6,843 nucleotides of DNA, taken from an uncultured Eubacterium sp. Its GTDB lineage: Bacteria > Bacillota > Clostridia > Lachnospirales > Lachnospiraceae. The stretch spans positions 1 to 6,843 of the forward strand of contig CAJOQF010000087.1 of the NCBI GenBank assembly GCA_905236295.1, in the 5' to 3' direction. The position numbers and the translations under genes were made by a program. Shown here piece after piece: positions 1 through 6,199 of this stretch (its first letter is position 1; the number at the start of each line of letters is the position of its first letter). The notes under the pieces were generated by a model. That model did not search any database. It was not told the DNA's origin and was given only the letters and a program-made list of their open reading frames with translations.

Positions 1-333
1 AAAATAATGGACGACATGAATGAAAAGTATGCCATTAAACCCGTTGATAAAGCCATAGAAAATCCCAATGTAATGCAGGTGAAAAAACCGGAGATAGCTG
101 TGCCGACCATGCCGCCGGAACAGGCTCTTGCCGAGACACTTCAGGGTATAAAGCCTGATTATGACAAAAACACGCCGCTTACCTCACAGGGATTCTCGAA
201 CATGGATCTTATGAAGATAATTACCAGAGTGGGAGAGCGCGGATACAGGCTTGGAATGGCTGATATCGCCAAGAATCCTACATTTGATGCGATCGTGGGA
301 GCTATGATACCGGGAGGAGAGGAAAAAAACTGA
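1..333 (+). CDS. Carrier-domain-like protein (degenerate PCP/ACP), 5' end probably outside window
   Basis: The frame is open to the window edge; the first ATG is at 7 and gives 108 residues. No ribosome-binding site can be judged from six upstream bases, so this may be the C-terminal end of a larger synthetase. Numbered from that ATG, residues 1-35 look like a Pro/Lys-rich linker. Residues 37-101 resemble a peptidyl carrier domain: first helix (PPEQALAETL), then TPLTSQGF, a helix MDLMKIITRVGERGYRL, and ADIAKNPTFDAIV, which matches the usual 'FENPTIAELA' tail. Carriers normally read G-x-D-S-L at the start of helix 2; here it is G62-F-S-N65-M, so the phosphopantetheine Ser position is Asn and a Ser sits one residue earlier. 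The domain may therefore not be loaded. The end of the gene (GAA AAA AAC TGA) carries a possible -1 slippery site into the next gene. Carrier fold by pattern: fairly likely; activity: doubtful. Confidence 0.65.
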   Translation, partial: KIMDDMNEKYAIKPVDKAIENPNVMQVKKPEIAVPTMPPEQALAETLQGIKPDYDKNTPLTSQGFSNMDLMKIITRVGERGYRLGMADIAKNPTFDAIVGAMIPGGEEKN

Positions 334-382
334 TAGTTCCCGACATTGCTGATCGAAAAGAGAAGATTCGCAGTGAGCGGGA
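324..382 (+). promoter_or_regulatory. Candidate -1 ribosomal frameshift signal (or CTGA restart) joining the carrier and C-domain genes
   Basis: In the frame of the upstream gene the codons are GAA AAA AAC TGA, which makes the X_XXY_YYZ heptamer A_AAA_AAC at 324-330 in correct phase with the stop directly after it. Slipping -1 resumes at CTG 330, in the frame of the C-domain gene, with no stop before 2241. Seven bases later a hairpin can form: 338-342 with 378-382 (5 bp), 346-351 with 371-376 (6 bp, two G-U), 354-357 with 367-370 (4 bp), loop 358-366. A purine-rich Shine-Dalgarno-like stretch (GGGAGGAGAGG, 312-322) precedes it. It lies closer to the heptamer than the roughly 10 nt seen in E. 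coli dnaX, and would also suit initiation at CTG 330, which overlaps the stop as CTGA. The hairpin was paired by hand. Confidence 0.45.
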
Positions 383-383
383 C

Positions 384-2243
384 TTGAAAGAATTTACATC
401 GAATTCCCTGATCGAGGAAGACATGGAGGAGATACTTGCAGACTACGGTACTGATGTGGAGGATATATTTGACCTCGGAGGCGGACAAAAATGGATGTTT
501 GAGGAGGGAAGGGTTGTAAAGGATGCGTTCTTTTTACAGATTCTTTTTAAGGCAAAGATCAAGCTTAAAGCGTCTGCCTTAAGAGCGCAGGTTGACAGAG
601 TGACCAGGACCAGGGAGAATCTGCGGTCGGCGTTCGTTTATAGAAATGTATCGCATCCGTACCGTGTGGTTTGCAAAAACAGAAGGGCAGAGATGAATTT
701 CAGGGATATCTCTGATGTTCCGAAGGAAGAGCTTGATGAGAAACTCAAAAGCATTATGGAAGCAGACAGGAGAAGAGGTTTCAAGCTTGATACGGATCCA
801 CTTATCAGAATTTCCGTGCTGAAAACCTACCAGAAGGATACCTATGCGATAATCCTCTCTCAGCCTCACATTAACAGCGACGGCGTGAGTGTTATGCATC
901 TGTTGAAAGATATTTTTGTGGACTATTCCCTTGATATGATGGGGATCCCTACAGAATTGCAGGAACAGGATTTCAAGGAATATGCAAAGCATTTGGAGGG
1001 TGTTGACAAAAAAGCCGAAGCTGAGTACTGGATAGAGACCTATAAGGGTTACGAGGGCAACTTAGAAGTACCCGGAATACTTGAGGACATGGGAGGAGAG
1101 TATCGAAATGAGATTTTGCTCCATATGTTTGATGATGAGCTTCAGGAAAAACTAAAAAAACTGCCCGGAAAGTATAAAGCCACGATAAATACAGTGATGC
1201 AGGCGGCATGGAGCATACTTCTTATGAAGATGCACGGCCTGACAGACGTATCATTTGGAGTTATCACATCCGGCAGGGACGGAGAGGTGACCAAGAGCAA
1301 TCAGATTACAGGTGGATTTGTCAATGCACTGCCGGTGAGAGTAAACTGTGATGAAGACATTAGTGTAGCCGAGCTGGTAAGCAGAATTCAGGCTCAGTTT
1401 GCGCAGTCGATGAAAAACTCACATCTCTCTCCGGGTGAAATAGAGCAGGCTGTCGGAAGAAAGAAGCCATTATTTGACCATCTGCTCAACTTCCACAACT
1501 TTTCGGGAGCGGGAGGCTTTGCAAAGAGAAAGGCTGTACCGGGAGTGAGTGTGCTTGAGAGTACCATGTATGACAATCTTGCGAGTGAGCTTACCATATA
1601 CTTTATAAAAAAGGAAGAGAAGTATGGTATGCGTTTTTCGTATAATGAGAGCAGATTTTCAAAAACGAGAATAGCTATTTTGACGGATATTTACGTTAAG
1701 ATTATCGAGCAGATCTGCAATGCTAATAAAAGCATAAAGCTCTCTCAGATAGAATGCCCGGGAATGGAAGCGTTTGACGAGGCTGCCAAGATCGAGCGGA
1801 ACGAAAAGAGACAGCTTTACGAATTTGTGAGAAATCTTCCTATAGCCAAGGGGCTTGATGAGTCTGTGGTAAGAGAACTGGTAAATGCTTCGGAGGTTAA
1901 GGGTTATACCGAGGATGAGACCATACTCTTAGAGGGAGAGAATCCATCCGGATTGTATTATGTATTTACTGGTAATGTTGCTCTCTTTAAACGAGACTTA
2001 AGTCAGTGGAACACTGTTCTCAGAGTACTAAAGAGCAGGGAGATAATAACTGTTTCTGGATTGGACGAAGAACAAAAGACTTATGCGTCCGCGGTGGCTT
2101 ATGACGGCGACACGCAGGTTATCCGTATCCCAAGGGAAAAGCTCAATTCACTTATATCCAGATTCCCACAACTTGCAGTTCGGGTTGCGCTCGAAACAGA
2201 CAATGTTGCCAAGCGATATGCGTTTTTGTGGATAAACTCATAA
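384..2243 (+). CDS. Condensation-domain protein with C-terminal cyclic-nucleotide-binding-like domain
   Basis: Numbering is from the TTG at 384. Residues about 25-455 form an NRPS condensation domain. The C1-like region is DIFDLGGGQKWMF. The catalytic motif HHxxxDG appears as P161-H162-I-N-S-D166-G167, keeping the second, catalytic His. SGR is at 296-298, GGFVNALPVRV begins at 310, and FDHLLNFHN is at 364-372. Such domains join carrier-bound acyl groups to an amine or alcohol, or release them. Residues about 486-610 look like a Crp/PKA-type cyclic-nucleotide-binding beta-roll (GYTEDETILLEGE, YYVFTGNVALF, VIRIPREKL, FPQLA). However, the phosphate-binding cassette Glu and Arg are not evident, so ligand binding is uncertain. 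The start is unclear. TTG 384 has a weak ribosome-binding site, and ATG 423 has GAGGAAG upstream but would cut into the linker helix (LIEEDMEEIL) typical before C domains. The frame is open back to 288, allowing a CTG start at 330 or a -1 frameshift fusion with the preceding gene. The C domain is confident; the start is not. Confidence 0.85.
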   Translation: MKEFTSNSLIEEDMEEILADYGTDVEDIFDLGGGQKWMFEEGRVVKDAFFLQILFKAKIKLKASALRAQVDRVTRTRENLRSAFVYRNVSHPYRVVCKNRRAEMNFRDISDVPKEELDEKLKSIMEADRRRGFKLDTDPLIRISVLKTYQKDTYAIILSQPHINSDGVSVMHLLKDIFVDYSLDMMGIPTELQEQDFKEYAKHLEGVDKKAEAEYWIETYKGYEGNLEVPGILEDMGGEYRNEILLHMFDDELQEKLKKLPGKYKATINTVMQAAWSILLMKMHGLTDVSFGVITSGRDGEVTKSNQITGGFVNALPVRVNCDEDISVAELVSRIQAQFAQSMKNSHLSPGEIEQAVGRKKPLFDHLLNFHNFSGAGGFAKRKAVPGVSVLESTMYDNLASELTIYFIKKEEKYGMRFSYNESRFSKTRIAILTDIYVKIIEQICNANKSIKLSQIECPGMEAFDEAAKIERNEKRQLYEFVRNLPIAKGLDESVVRELVNASEVKGYTEDETILLEGENPSGLYYVFTGNVALFKRDLSQWNTVLRVLKSREIITVSGLDEEQKTYASAVAYDGDTQVIRIPREKLNSLISRFPQLAVRVALETDNVAKRYAFLWINS

Positions 2244-2290
2244 ACAGCCTGAACAGCTTTAAACTTACGCTTTATAAGGTGGATTATATC

Positions 2291-2322
2291 GGCATGCCCT
2301 GTATCTTGTTGCGGGGCATGCT
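2291..2322 (+). promoter_or_regulatory. GC-rich intergenic hairpin
   Basis: The 99-base gap between the two C-domain genes (2244-2342) contains an inverted repeat. GCATGCCC at 2292-2299 pairs perfectly with GGGCATGC at 2314-2321, and further pairs (T2300-G2313, G2301-C2312, T2302-G2311, G2291-T2322) give up to 12 bp with an 8-base loop. It is not followed by a T-run, so it is not a standard intrinsic terminator. It lies only about 20 bases before the ATG at 2343. It could be an mRNA processing or stability element, or it could modulate translation of the downstream gene. No known riboswitch was recognised, and the rest of the gap shows nothing clear. Confidence 0.5.
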
Positions 2323-2342
2323 TCCTATAAAGGGAAATTATA

Positions 2343-3644
2343 ATGAAAAAATATTTGCTCTCAGACGATCAAAAAAATTATATCTCGGTTCAGAGGTTTT
2401 TTCCCGGAATGACAAATATGAATATCTGTCGGTTCCGTTTCTTTAATAATGCGGACAGGGATAAGCTAAAAAAGGCTGTTGGCATATTCGGCAGTATATG
2501 TGATACGGCCGGGATGATCATTGATACGGAAGATGAAAATCATCCCTGTTTTGCTGTTTCTAAGAAACCGGAAATTGTTATAGAGGAATGTCATTTCGCT
2601 GAGAGAAGACAGGATTTTTATAAGTATCTTTATTTTTTGACGGTAGGTGAATTTGATCTCGGAAAAAACCTGCTAAGGTATGGCATTGTGGATTTTGATG
2701 ATAACAGTGCAGCTTTGATAGTCGTATTCTTTCATCTGGCAGCTGACTTTTACGGGAGTACGGTTGCAATGAAGAAGATTTCGCAATTGTACGAGAAACT
2801 TATTTCCGATGAGACAATAGATCTCTCAGAGAAGATGCCGTCATATTTTGACTATCTTGACAGTAGAGATGATTATTCAAAAACCAAAGCCTATAACAGA
2901 GATATTTCTTTTTTTCGGGAATACTATAACCGGGAGTATCGGCTGGGATCTCTATATGAAAAAAAGAATAAGTCCAGACGCATAAAGGGGTTTGCTGATT
3001 TCTTCGCGGAAAACAGCCTCTTTCCGGTCTTGATGGGGGAAGATGAAAAAAAGGCGCTTTCAAAGGTGTCCGATATCTGTTCTGTCAGCGAGGCACATGT
3101 ACTTTCTGCCGTATTTGAGTTGCTTTGCTGTGCATATATGGGAGAAAAAAGAATAGGCTTGAGTTTCTTTTACAACGGGAGATACGGAGCGGAAAAAGAG
3201 ATAGTCGGAGACATGGTTCAAAGCATCCTTATTCTGGTGGAAGTGGACAATAGCCAGACTGTAAAGGACTTTATACTGTCAAGGTTTAAGGATAAGATGG
3301 CGGTGGCAAAGCATCTCAGGGTCGGCAGGAAAATAACAGAAGCTTTTTCGCCGCGGTGCAGCATCTCGATCAACGTGGTAGATTTAGACGATACACGCAT
3401 AAAAGGCATAAATATGGATTATATGGGAGGTAAAAAGTTAAAGCAGGTATTTTTAAAGATTTACACCAGACAGGATCGGGTTGTAAACACCTTTATAAAC
3501 GGGTGTGATGACAATCTTTTAGATAGCGTTTTAAGCTTTGCGAAAATTTCGTCAGATATAGGAAATGTTCTGAAATTTATAGCTGATAACGAAGCAAATA
3601 CCGGGGTGTTGGAGGTGATCGATGGCTATGGCAGGCTCAAATAA
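2343..3644 (+). CDS. Stand-alone degenerate condensation-domain protein
   Basis: At 433 residues this is the size of one NRPS condensation domain, and it fills the whole protein. It begins directly with a C1-like stretch (YLLSDDQKNYISVQRFFPG), which supports ATG 2343; an AAAGGGA ribosome-binding site ends about 7 bases upstream. The region GEFDLGKNLLRYGIVDF matches the 'FDL..PLLR' part of C domains. The active-site motif is F-H131-L-A-A-D135-F, so the catalytic His and the Asp are kept, but the first His and the final Gly of HHxxxDG are changed. An SGR-like motif is NGR at 278-280, and the 'G-x-F-V-N-T-L-P' motif is diverged to GDMVQSIL from residue 289. It may be an active C-type acyltransferase of unusual specificity, or a non-catalytic partner of the preceding C-domain protein. 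Its 3' end overlaps the ligase gene by 23 bases, so the two are likely translationally coupled. Family assignment rests on motif order only. Confidence 0.7.
   Translation: MKKYLLSDDQKNYISVQRFFPGMTNMNICRFRFFNNADRDKLKKAVGIFGSICDTAGMIIDTEDENHPCFAVSKKPEIVIEECHFAERRQDFYKYLYFLTVGEFDLGKNLLRYGIVDFDDNSAALIVVFFHLAADFYGSTVAMKKISQLYEKLISDETIDLSEKMPSYFDYLDSRDDYSKTKAYNRDISFFREYYNREYRLGSLYEKKNKSRRIKGFADFFAENSLFPVLMGEDEKKALSKVSDICSVSEAHVLSAVFELLCCAYMGEKRIGLSFFYNGRYGAEKEIVGDMVQSILILVEVDNSQTVKDFILSRFKDKMAVAKHLRVGRKITEAFSPRCSISINVVDLDDTRIKGINMDYMGGKKLKQVFLKIYTRQDRVVNTFINGCDDNLLDSVLSFAKISSDIGNVLKFIADNEANTGVLEVIDGYGRLK
3611..3620 (+). promoter_or_regulatory. Consensus ribosome-binding site for the ligase gene
   Basis: GGAGGTGATC is an unbroken complement of the 16S rRNA 3' end. 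GGAGG ends six bases before ATG 3622, but twelve before the alternative ATG at 3628, so it favours 3622. It lies inside the coding end of the preceding C-domain gene. The ligase may thus be translated strongly as well as by coupling. Confidence 0.85.
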
Positions 3645-5043
3645 GATAAGAGATATGTTTTTTGACGGTATGGAGACAGATAAATGTGCTTTTCGATATC
3701 GTCAAAACGGTGAGATAAAAGAGCGTTCAAGGGGTGAATTTCTTGAGGATGTTATGAAGGCGGGGGCATATCTCTACTCGATAGGGTTGCATAAAAAACA
3801 TATAGCGATAGCTGCCGCCTCTGATTATCCGACAATTGTTTATCTGATCGCGATACTCTGTACCGACAATGTTGTTGTCTGTGTATGTCCGGATACCACA
3901 GAGGATAAGATGGAGTTTCTGCTGGACAAAGCCGACGTGGATTTTGTAATTACAGACAAGGCTTATCGGGAAATAATTCCGGAAAGATGGAATGAAAAAA
4001 CCATTACAAATGATGAATTCCATGAGGTGGACGGCAAATATAAAGATGAGTTTTTTGAAGTCTGTGTGGAAGATGAGGAAGATGCGCTGATAATATTTAC
4101 GTCAGGATCAACGGGGGTTCCGAAGTGTCCTGTTTCCTCAAACAGGGCTGTACTCGCAAGCGCAGATCATTATACTCAGATAATGAAAGTAAGCGAGGGT
4201 GAAATCTTTTTAAATCAACCGGTTTTTCATATTTATGGTGTTATATGTTCATTGAGCAGATGTAGGTACCATAAAACTATTTTTATTAATACGAATAAAA
4301 AGTATTTTAAAAAGAATATTATGGAGAGAAAACCGAACGCCCTTGCCATTGTTCCGGCTCAATTTGGATACCTGGCGGAAAGTTTTGATAAGAAAGAGGA
4401 CTGTTTTATCAAATATGTATCTTATTCGGCAGCGTCCATGGACAAAAAAATGTTAAACAGGGCGGCTGAGCTTGGGATAGCCGTAATGTCATCTTATGGG
4501 ATGTCGGAGGCGGGTGCTATTACCGAAGTGCCGGCAGAGAGTATGAAAGTGGGAGTGTTTGGTAAACCGATCGGAGGAATGGAACTCAAGTTGAGCGAAA
4601 CCGGTGAAATACTTGTAAAAGGCGGTTCGCTGTTTTCAAGGTATTATAAACAGCCTGAGGAAACCTCGCGGGTTTTCGATGAGGATGGTTATTTTCATAC
4701 TCATGACTGCGCATTTTTTGATGAAAACAATTTATTGCATTTTTGCGGACGGACAGACAATATGATAGTGCTATCGGAGGGAGAGAATATCTATCCCGAG
4801 GAAATAGAAAAAGAGATCCTAAAAATAAACGGGATTAAGGAATGTATTGTTTATGCCAATAAAGATATGCTTGTGGCGCGAATAGTCGTATCCCAATCGG
4901 AAGATACAAAAGTAATAAAGCAGGAGTTGGATAGATTAAACGGCAGGCTGCCGTCTTTTAAGAGGATAATCAAAACCTGTTTTACTACGGAGGAACGCGA
5001 AAAAGTCTCAACAGGAAAGATAAAAAGGATAGTATATGATTGA
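3622..5043 (+). CDS. AMP-forming acyl/amino-acid ligase (stand-alone adenylation enzyme, ANL superfamily)
   Basis: The enzyme activates a carboxylic acid with ATP to an acyl-AMP and passes it to a thiol, here most plausibly the small carrier encoded next. Core motifs in order: P-loop-like TSGSTGVPK at 160-168; NQPVFHIYG, resembling the 'PLFHIYG' of acyl-CoA/coumarate ligases; Y292-G-M-S-E296 (the YGxTE motif); THD with Asp362; the hinge G376-R-T-D379; GENIYPEEIE; and STGKIKR with the C-terminal catalytic Lys466. All the residues normally needed for adenylation and thioesterification therefore appear present. The residue after the P-loop Lys is Cys where Gly is usual (PKCPVSSN). At 473 residues it is somewhat shorter than typical 500-550 residue relatives, with a trimmed N-terminus. 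The motifs look more like CoA-ligase/DltA-type enzymes than an excised NRPS module. Substrate is not predictable from motifs. It overlaps the upstream gene by 23 bases and the downstream carrier gene by 8. Parts are very AT-rich (10 G/C in 4261-4320). Confidence 0.9.
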   Translation: MAMAGSNKIRDMFFDGMETDKCAFRYRQNGEIKERSRGEFLEDVMKAGAYLYSIGLHKKHIAIAAASDYPTIVYLIAILCTDNVVVCVCPDTTEDKMEFLLDKADVDFVITDKAYREIIPERWNEKTITNDEFHEVDGKYKDEFFEVCVEDEEDALIIFTSGSTGVPKCPVSSNRAVLASADHYTQIMKVSEGEIFLNQPVFHIYGVICSLSRCRYHKTIFINTNKKYFKKNIMERKPNALAIVPAQFGYLAESFDKKEDCFIKYVSYSAASMDKKMLNRAAELGIAVMSSYGMSEAGAITEVPAESMKVGVFGKPIGGMELKLSETGEILVKGGSLFSRYYKQPEETSRVFDEDGYFHTHDCAFFDENNLLHFCGRTDNMIVLSEGENIYPEEIEKEILKINGIKECIVYANKDMLVARIVVSQSEDTKVIKQELDRLNGRLPSFKRIIKTCFTTEEREKVSTGKIKRIVYD

Positions 5044-5251
5044 CAGGATTATTGATATTATAAAGAAGAACAGAAAAATAGAAACTGATATAACACCGGA
5101 TACGGTTCTCTCGAAGGAAAACGGGTTTAAGTCTCTGGATGTGGCAGAGATAATTGCTGATATTGAGTGTGAGTTTGATACCGAGATTCCCGAGACGATT
5201 TTTATTGGAGAGGTTACTCCTCAAAGAATCGTTGAATTTTTGAATCATTGA
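5036..5251 (+). CDS. Acyl carrier protein (phosphopantetheine carrier)
   Basis: This 71-residue free-standing carrier has the four-helix ACP pattern: an N-terminal helix (MIDRIIDIIKKN), the loop 'DITPDTVLSKENGF', the attachment site K-S33-L-D at the start of helix 2 (LDVAEIIADIECEF), then EIPE and a final helix (TPQRIVEFL). Ser33 is the expected 4'-phosphopantetheine site; the usual preceding Asp is Lys. The acidic helix 2 fits docking to a ligase and to acyltransferase-type partners. The ATG lies inside the end of the ligase gene (8-base overlap), with AAAAAGGA upstream as ribosome-binding site. This strongly suggests that the two proteins are a matched pair, like DltA-DltC or a free adenylation enzyme with its carrier. 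It is the only carrier in the window with an intact attachment serine. Confidence 0.88.
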   Translation: MIDRIIDIIKKNRKIETDITPDTVLSKENGFKSLDVAEIIADIECEFDTEIPETIFIGEVTPQRIVEFLNH

Positions 5252-5275
5252 CTATTTTGATTTATATGATAGAAT
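5248..5275 (+). promoter_or_regulatory. Predicted sigma-A promoter for the degV-family gene
   Basis: TTGACT (5248-5253, five of six to the -35 consensus) is followed after 16 bases by TAGAAT (5270-5275, five of six to -10). A TG one base before the -10 gives an extended -10 (TGATAGAAT). Transcription would start near 5282, leaving a short leader before the ATG at 5308. The -35 box overlaps the last codons of the carrier gene, so the DegV gene can be expressed independently of the biosynthetic genes. No terminator was seen between 5252 and 5307, so read-through is also possible. Confidence 0.6.
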
Positions 5276-5307
5276 GATTTGGAACTAATGATTTACGGAG
5301 GATTACA

Positions 5308-6198
5308 ATGAGTGTAGCGATACTTACAGATTCCAACAGCGGAATCACACAATCACAGGCACCGGTTTTGGGAGTTTCTGTTTTACCGATGCCGTTTTAT
5401 ATTGATGGTGAGACTTTCTATGAGGATATTAACCTCACTCAGGAGCAGTTTTATGAGAGGTTGAAGGATGGAGCGGATATCCATACATCCATGCCTGCAG
5501 TCGGTGATGTGACAGACAGATGGGATGAGCTCCTTAAGACCCACAATGAGGTTGTGTACATTCCCATGTCCAGTGGACTTTCAAGCTCATGCCAGACAGC
5601 GCTTATGCTTGCGGAGGATTATGACGGCAAGGTACAGGTGGTAAATAACCAGCGTATTTCCGTTACCATGAGACAGTCCGTGCTCGATGCAAAGGAGCTT
5701 GCAGACAGAGGAAATAACGCGCTTGAGATAAAAGAGATTCTTGAAAACCATAAGTTTGATTCAAGCATCTACATCACTTTGGATACCCTCAATTATTTAA
5801 AGAAAGGTGGACGAATCACTCCGGCAGCGGCAGCGCTTGCCTCTCTTTTAAAGATCAAACCTGTGCTTCAGATTCAGGGTGAAAAGCTTGACAAGTTCGG
5901 CCAGGCAAGAACCATGAAACAGGCAAAGAAGATAATGGTAGAGCAGATCCTTTCGGACTGCAGGGACAGATATAAATCAGTTGATAATAAAGACATCTAT
6001 ATCTCTCTTTCATATACTGACGATACCAAGATGGTGGAGCTGTTTAAAGAGGAGGTTCAGGAACTGTTCCCGGAGCATGATATCCATTATGACCCGCTTT
6101 CGCTCAGCATCTCATGTCATATAGGACCGGGTGCACTTGCGATAACAGCGACAAAGAGACTTCCAGAACTTGATGACGTGCACACAAATTTAAAGTAA
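5308..6198 (+). CDS. DegV-family fatty-acid-binding protein (FakB-like)
   Basis: At 296 residues this is full length for the DegV family. These cytoplasmic proteins bind a fatty acid and, in the best-known cases, present it to the FakA kinase for phosphorylation. Family hallmarks are visible: N-terminal VAILTDSNSGI; fatty-acid carboxylate region T60-S61-M-P; the loop S88-S-G-L-S-S-S (usually SSGLSGT); the Y163-L-K-K-G-G-R-I segment; LKIKPVLQI; and the C-terminal HIGPGALAI. The start is supported by GGAGGA at 5297-5302, five bases before the ATG, and by a promoter upstream. No FakA gene lies in the window, so pairing with a kinase is inference. The MATE transporter gene starts one base after the stop and is probably co-transcribed. 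A link with the preceding acyl-activation genes is suggested only by adjacency. Confidence 0.93.
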   Translation: MSVAILTDSNSGITQSQAPVLGVSVLPMPFYIDGETFYEDINLTQEQFYERLKDGADIHTSMPAVGDVTDRWDELLKTHNEVVYIPMSSGLSSSCQTALMLAEDYDGKVQVVNNQRISVTMRQSVLDAKELADRGNNALEIKEILENHKFDSSIYITLDTLNYLKKGGRITPAAAALASLLKIKPVLQIQGEKLDKFGQARTMKQAKKIMVEQILSDCRDRYKSVDNKDIYISLSYTDDTKMVELFKEEVQELFPEHDIHYDPLSLSISCHIGPGALAITATKRLPELDDVHTNLK

Positions 6199-6199
6199 G

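Noticed and set aside
312..382. Insertion-sequence origin for the frameshift-like signal
   Set aside because: A_AAA_AAC-type signals are common in IS3-family transposases, but the flanking proteins are carrier and condensation domains, and no terminal inverted repeats or transposase motifs are seen.
159..488. Open frames on the - strand (also at 579-992, 973-1209, 1394-1597, 2578-2769, 2800-3063, 3218-3409, 3727-4023, 4985-5248)
   Set aside because: All lie opposite + strand genes with clear domain motifs, and their translations show no family features; they are shadows of those genes.
2291..2330. Intrinsic terminator after the C-cNMP gene
   Set aside because: The hairpin is strong, but TTCCTATAAAGG follows instead of a T-run.
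2306..2331. Promoter TTGTTG ... TATAAA before the second C-domain gene
   Set aside because: The spacer is only 14 bases and the -10 would be just 11 bases from the start codon, leaving no room for a leader with ribosome-binding site.
2228..2446. 72-codon open frame starting in the end of the C-cNMP gene and running into the second C-domain gene
   Set aside because: It overlaps the well-supported C-domain start in another frame, has no clear ribosome-binding site and no recognisable domain.
5265..5270. TATGAT as the -10 box of the degV-family promoter
   Set aside because: It lies only 11 bases from the TTGACT -35; TAGAAT at 5270-5275 has proper spacing (16) and a TG extension.
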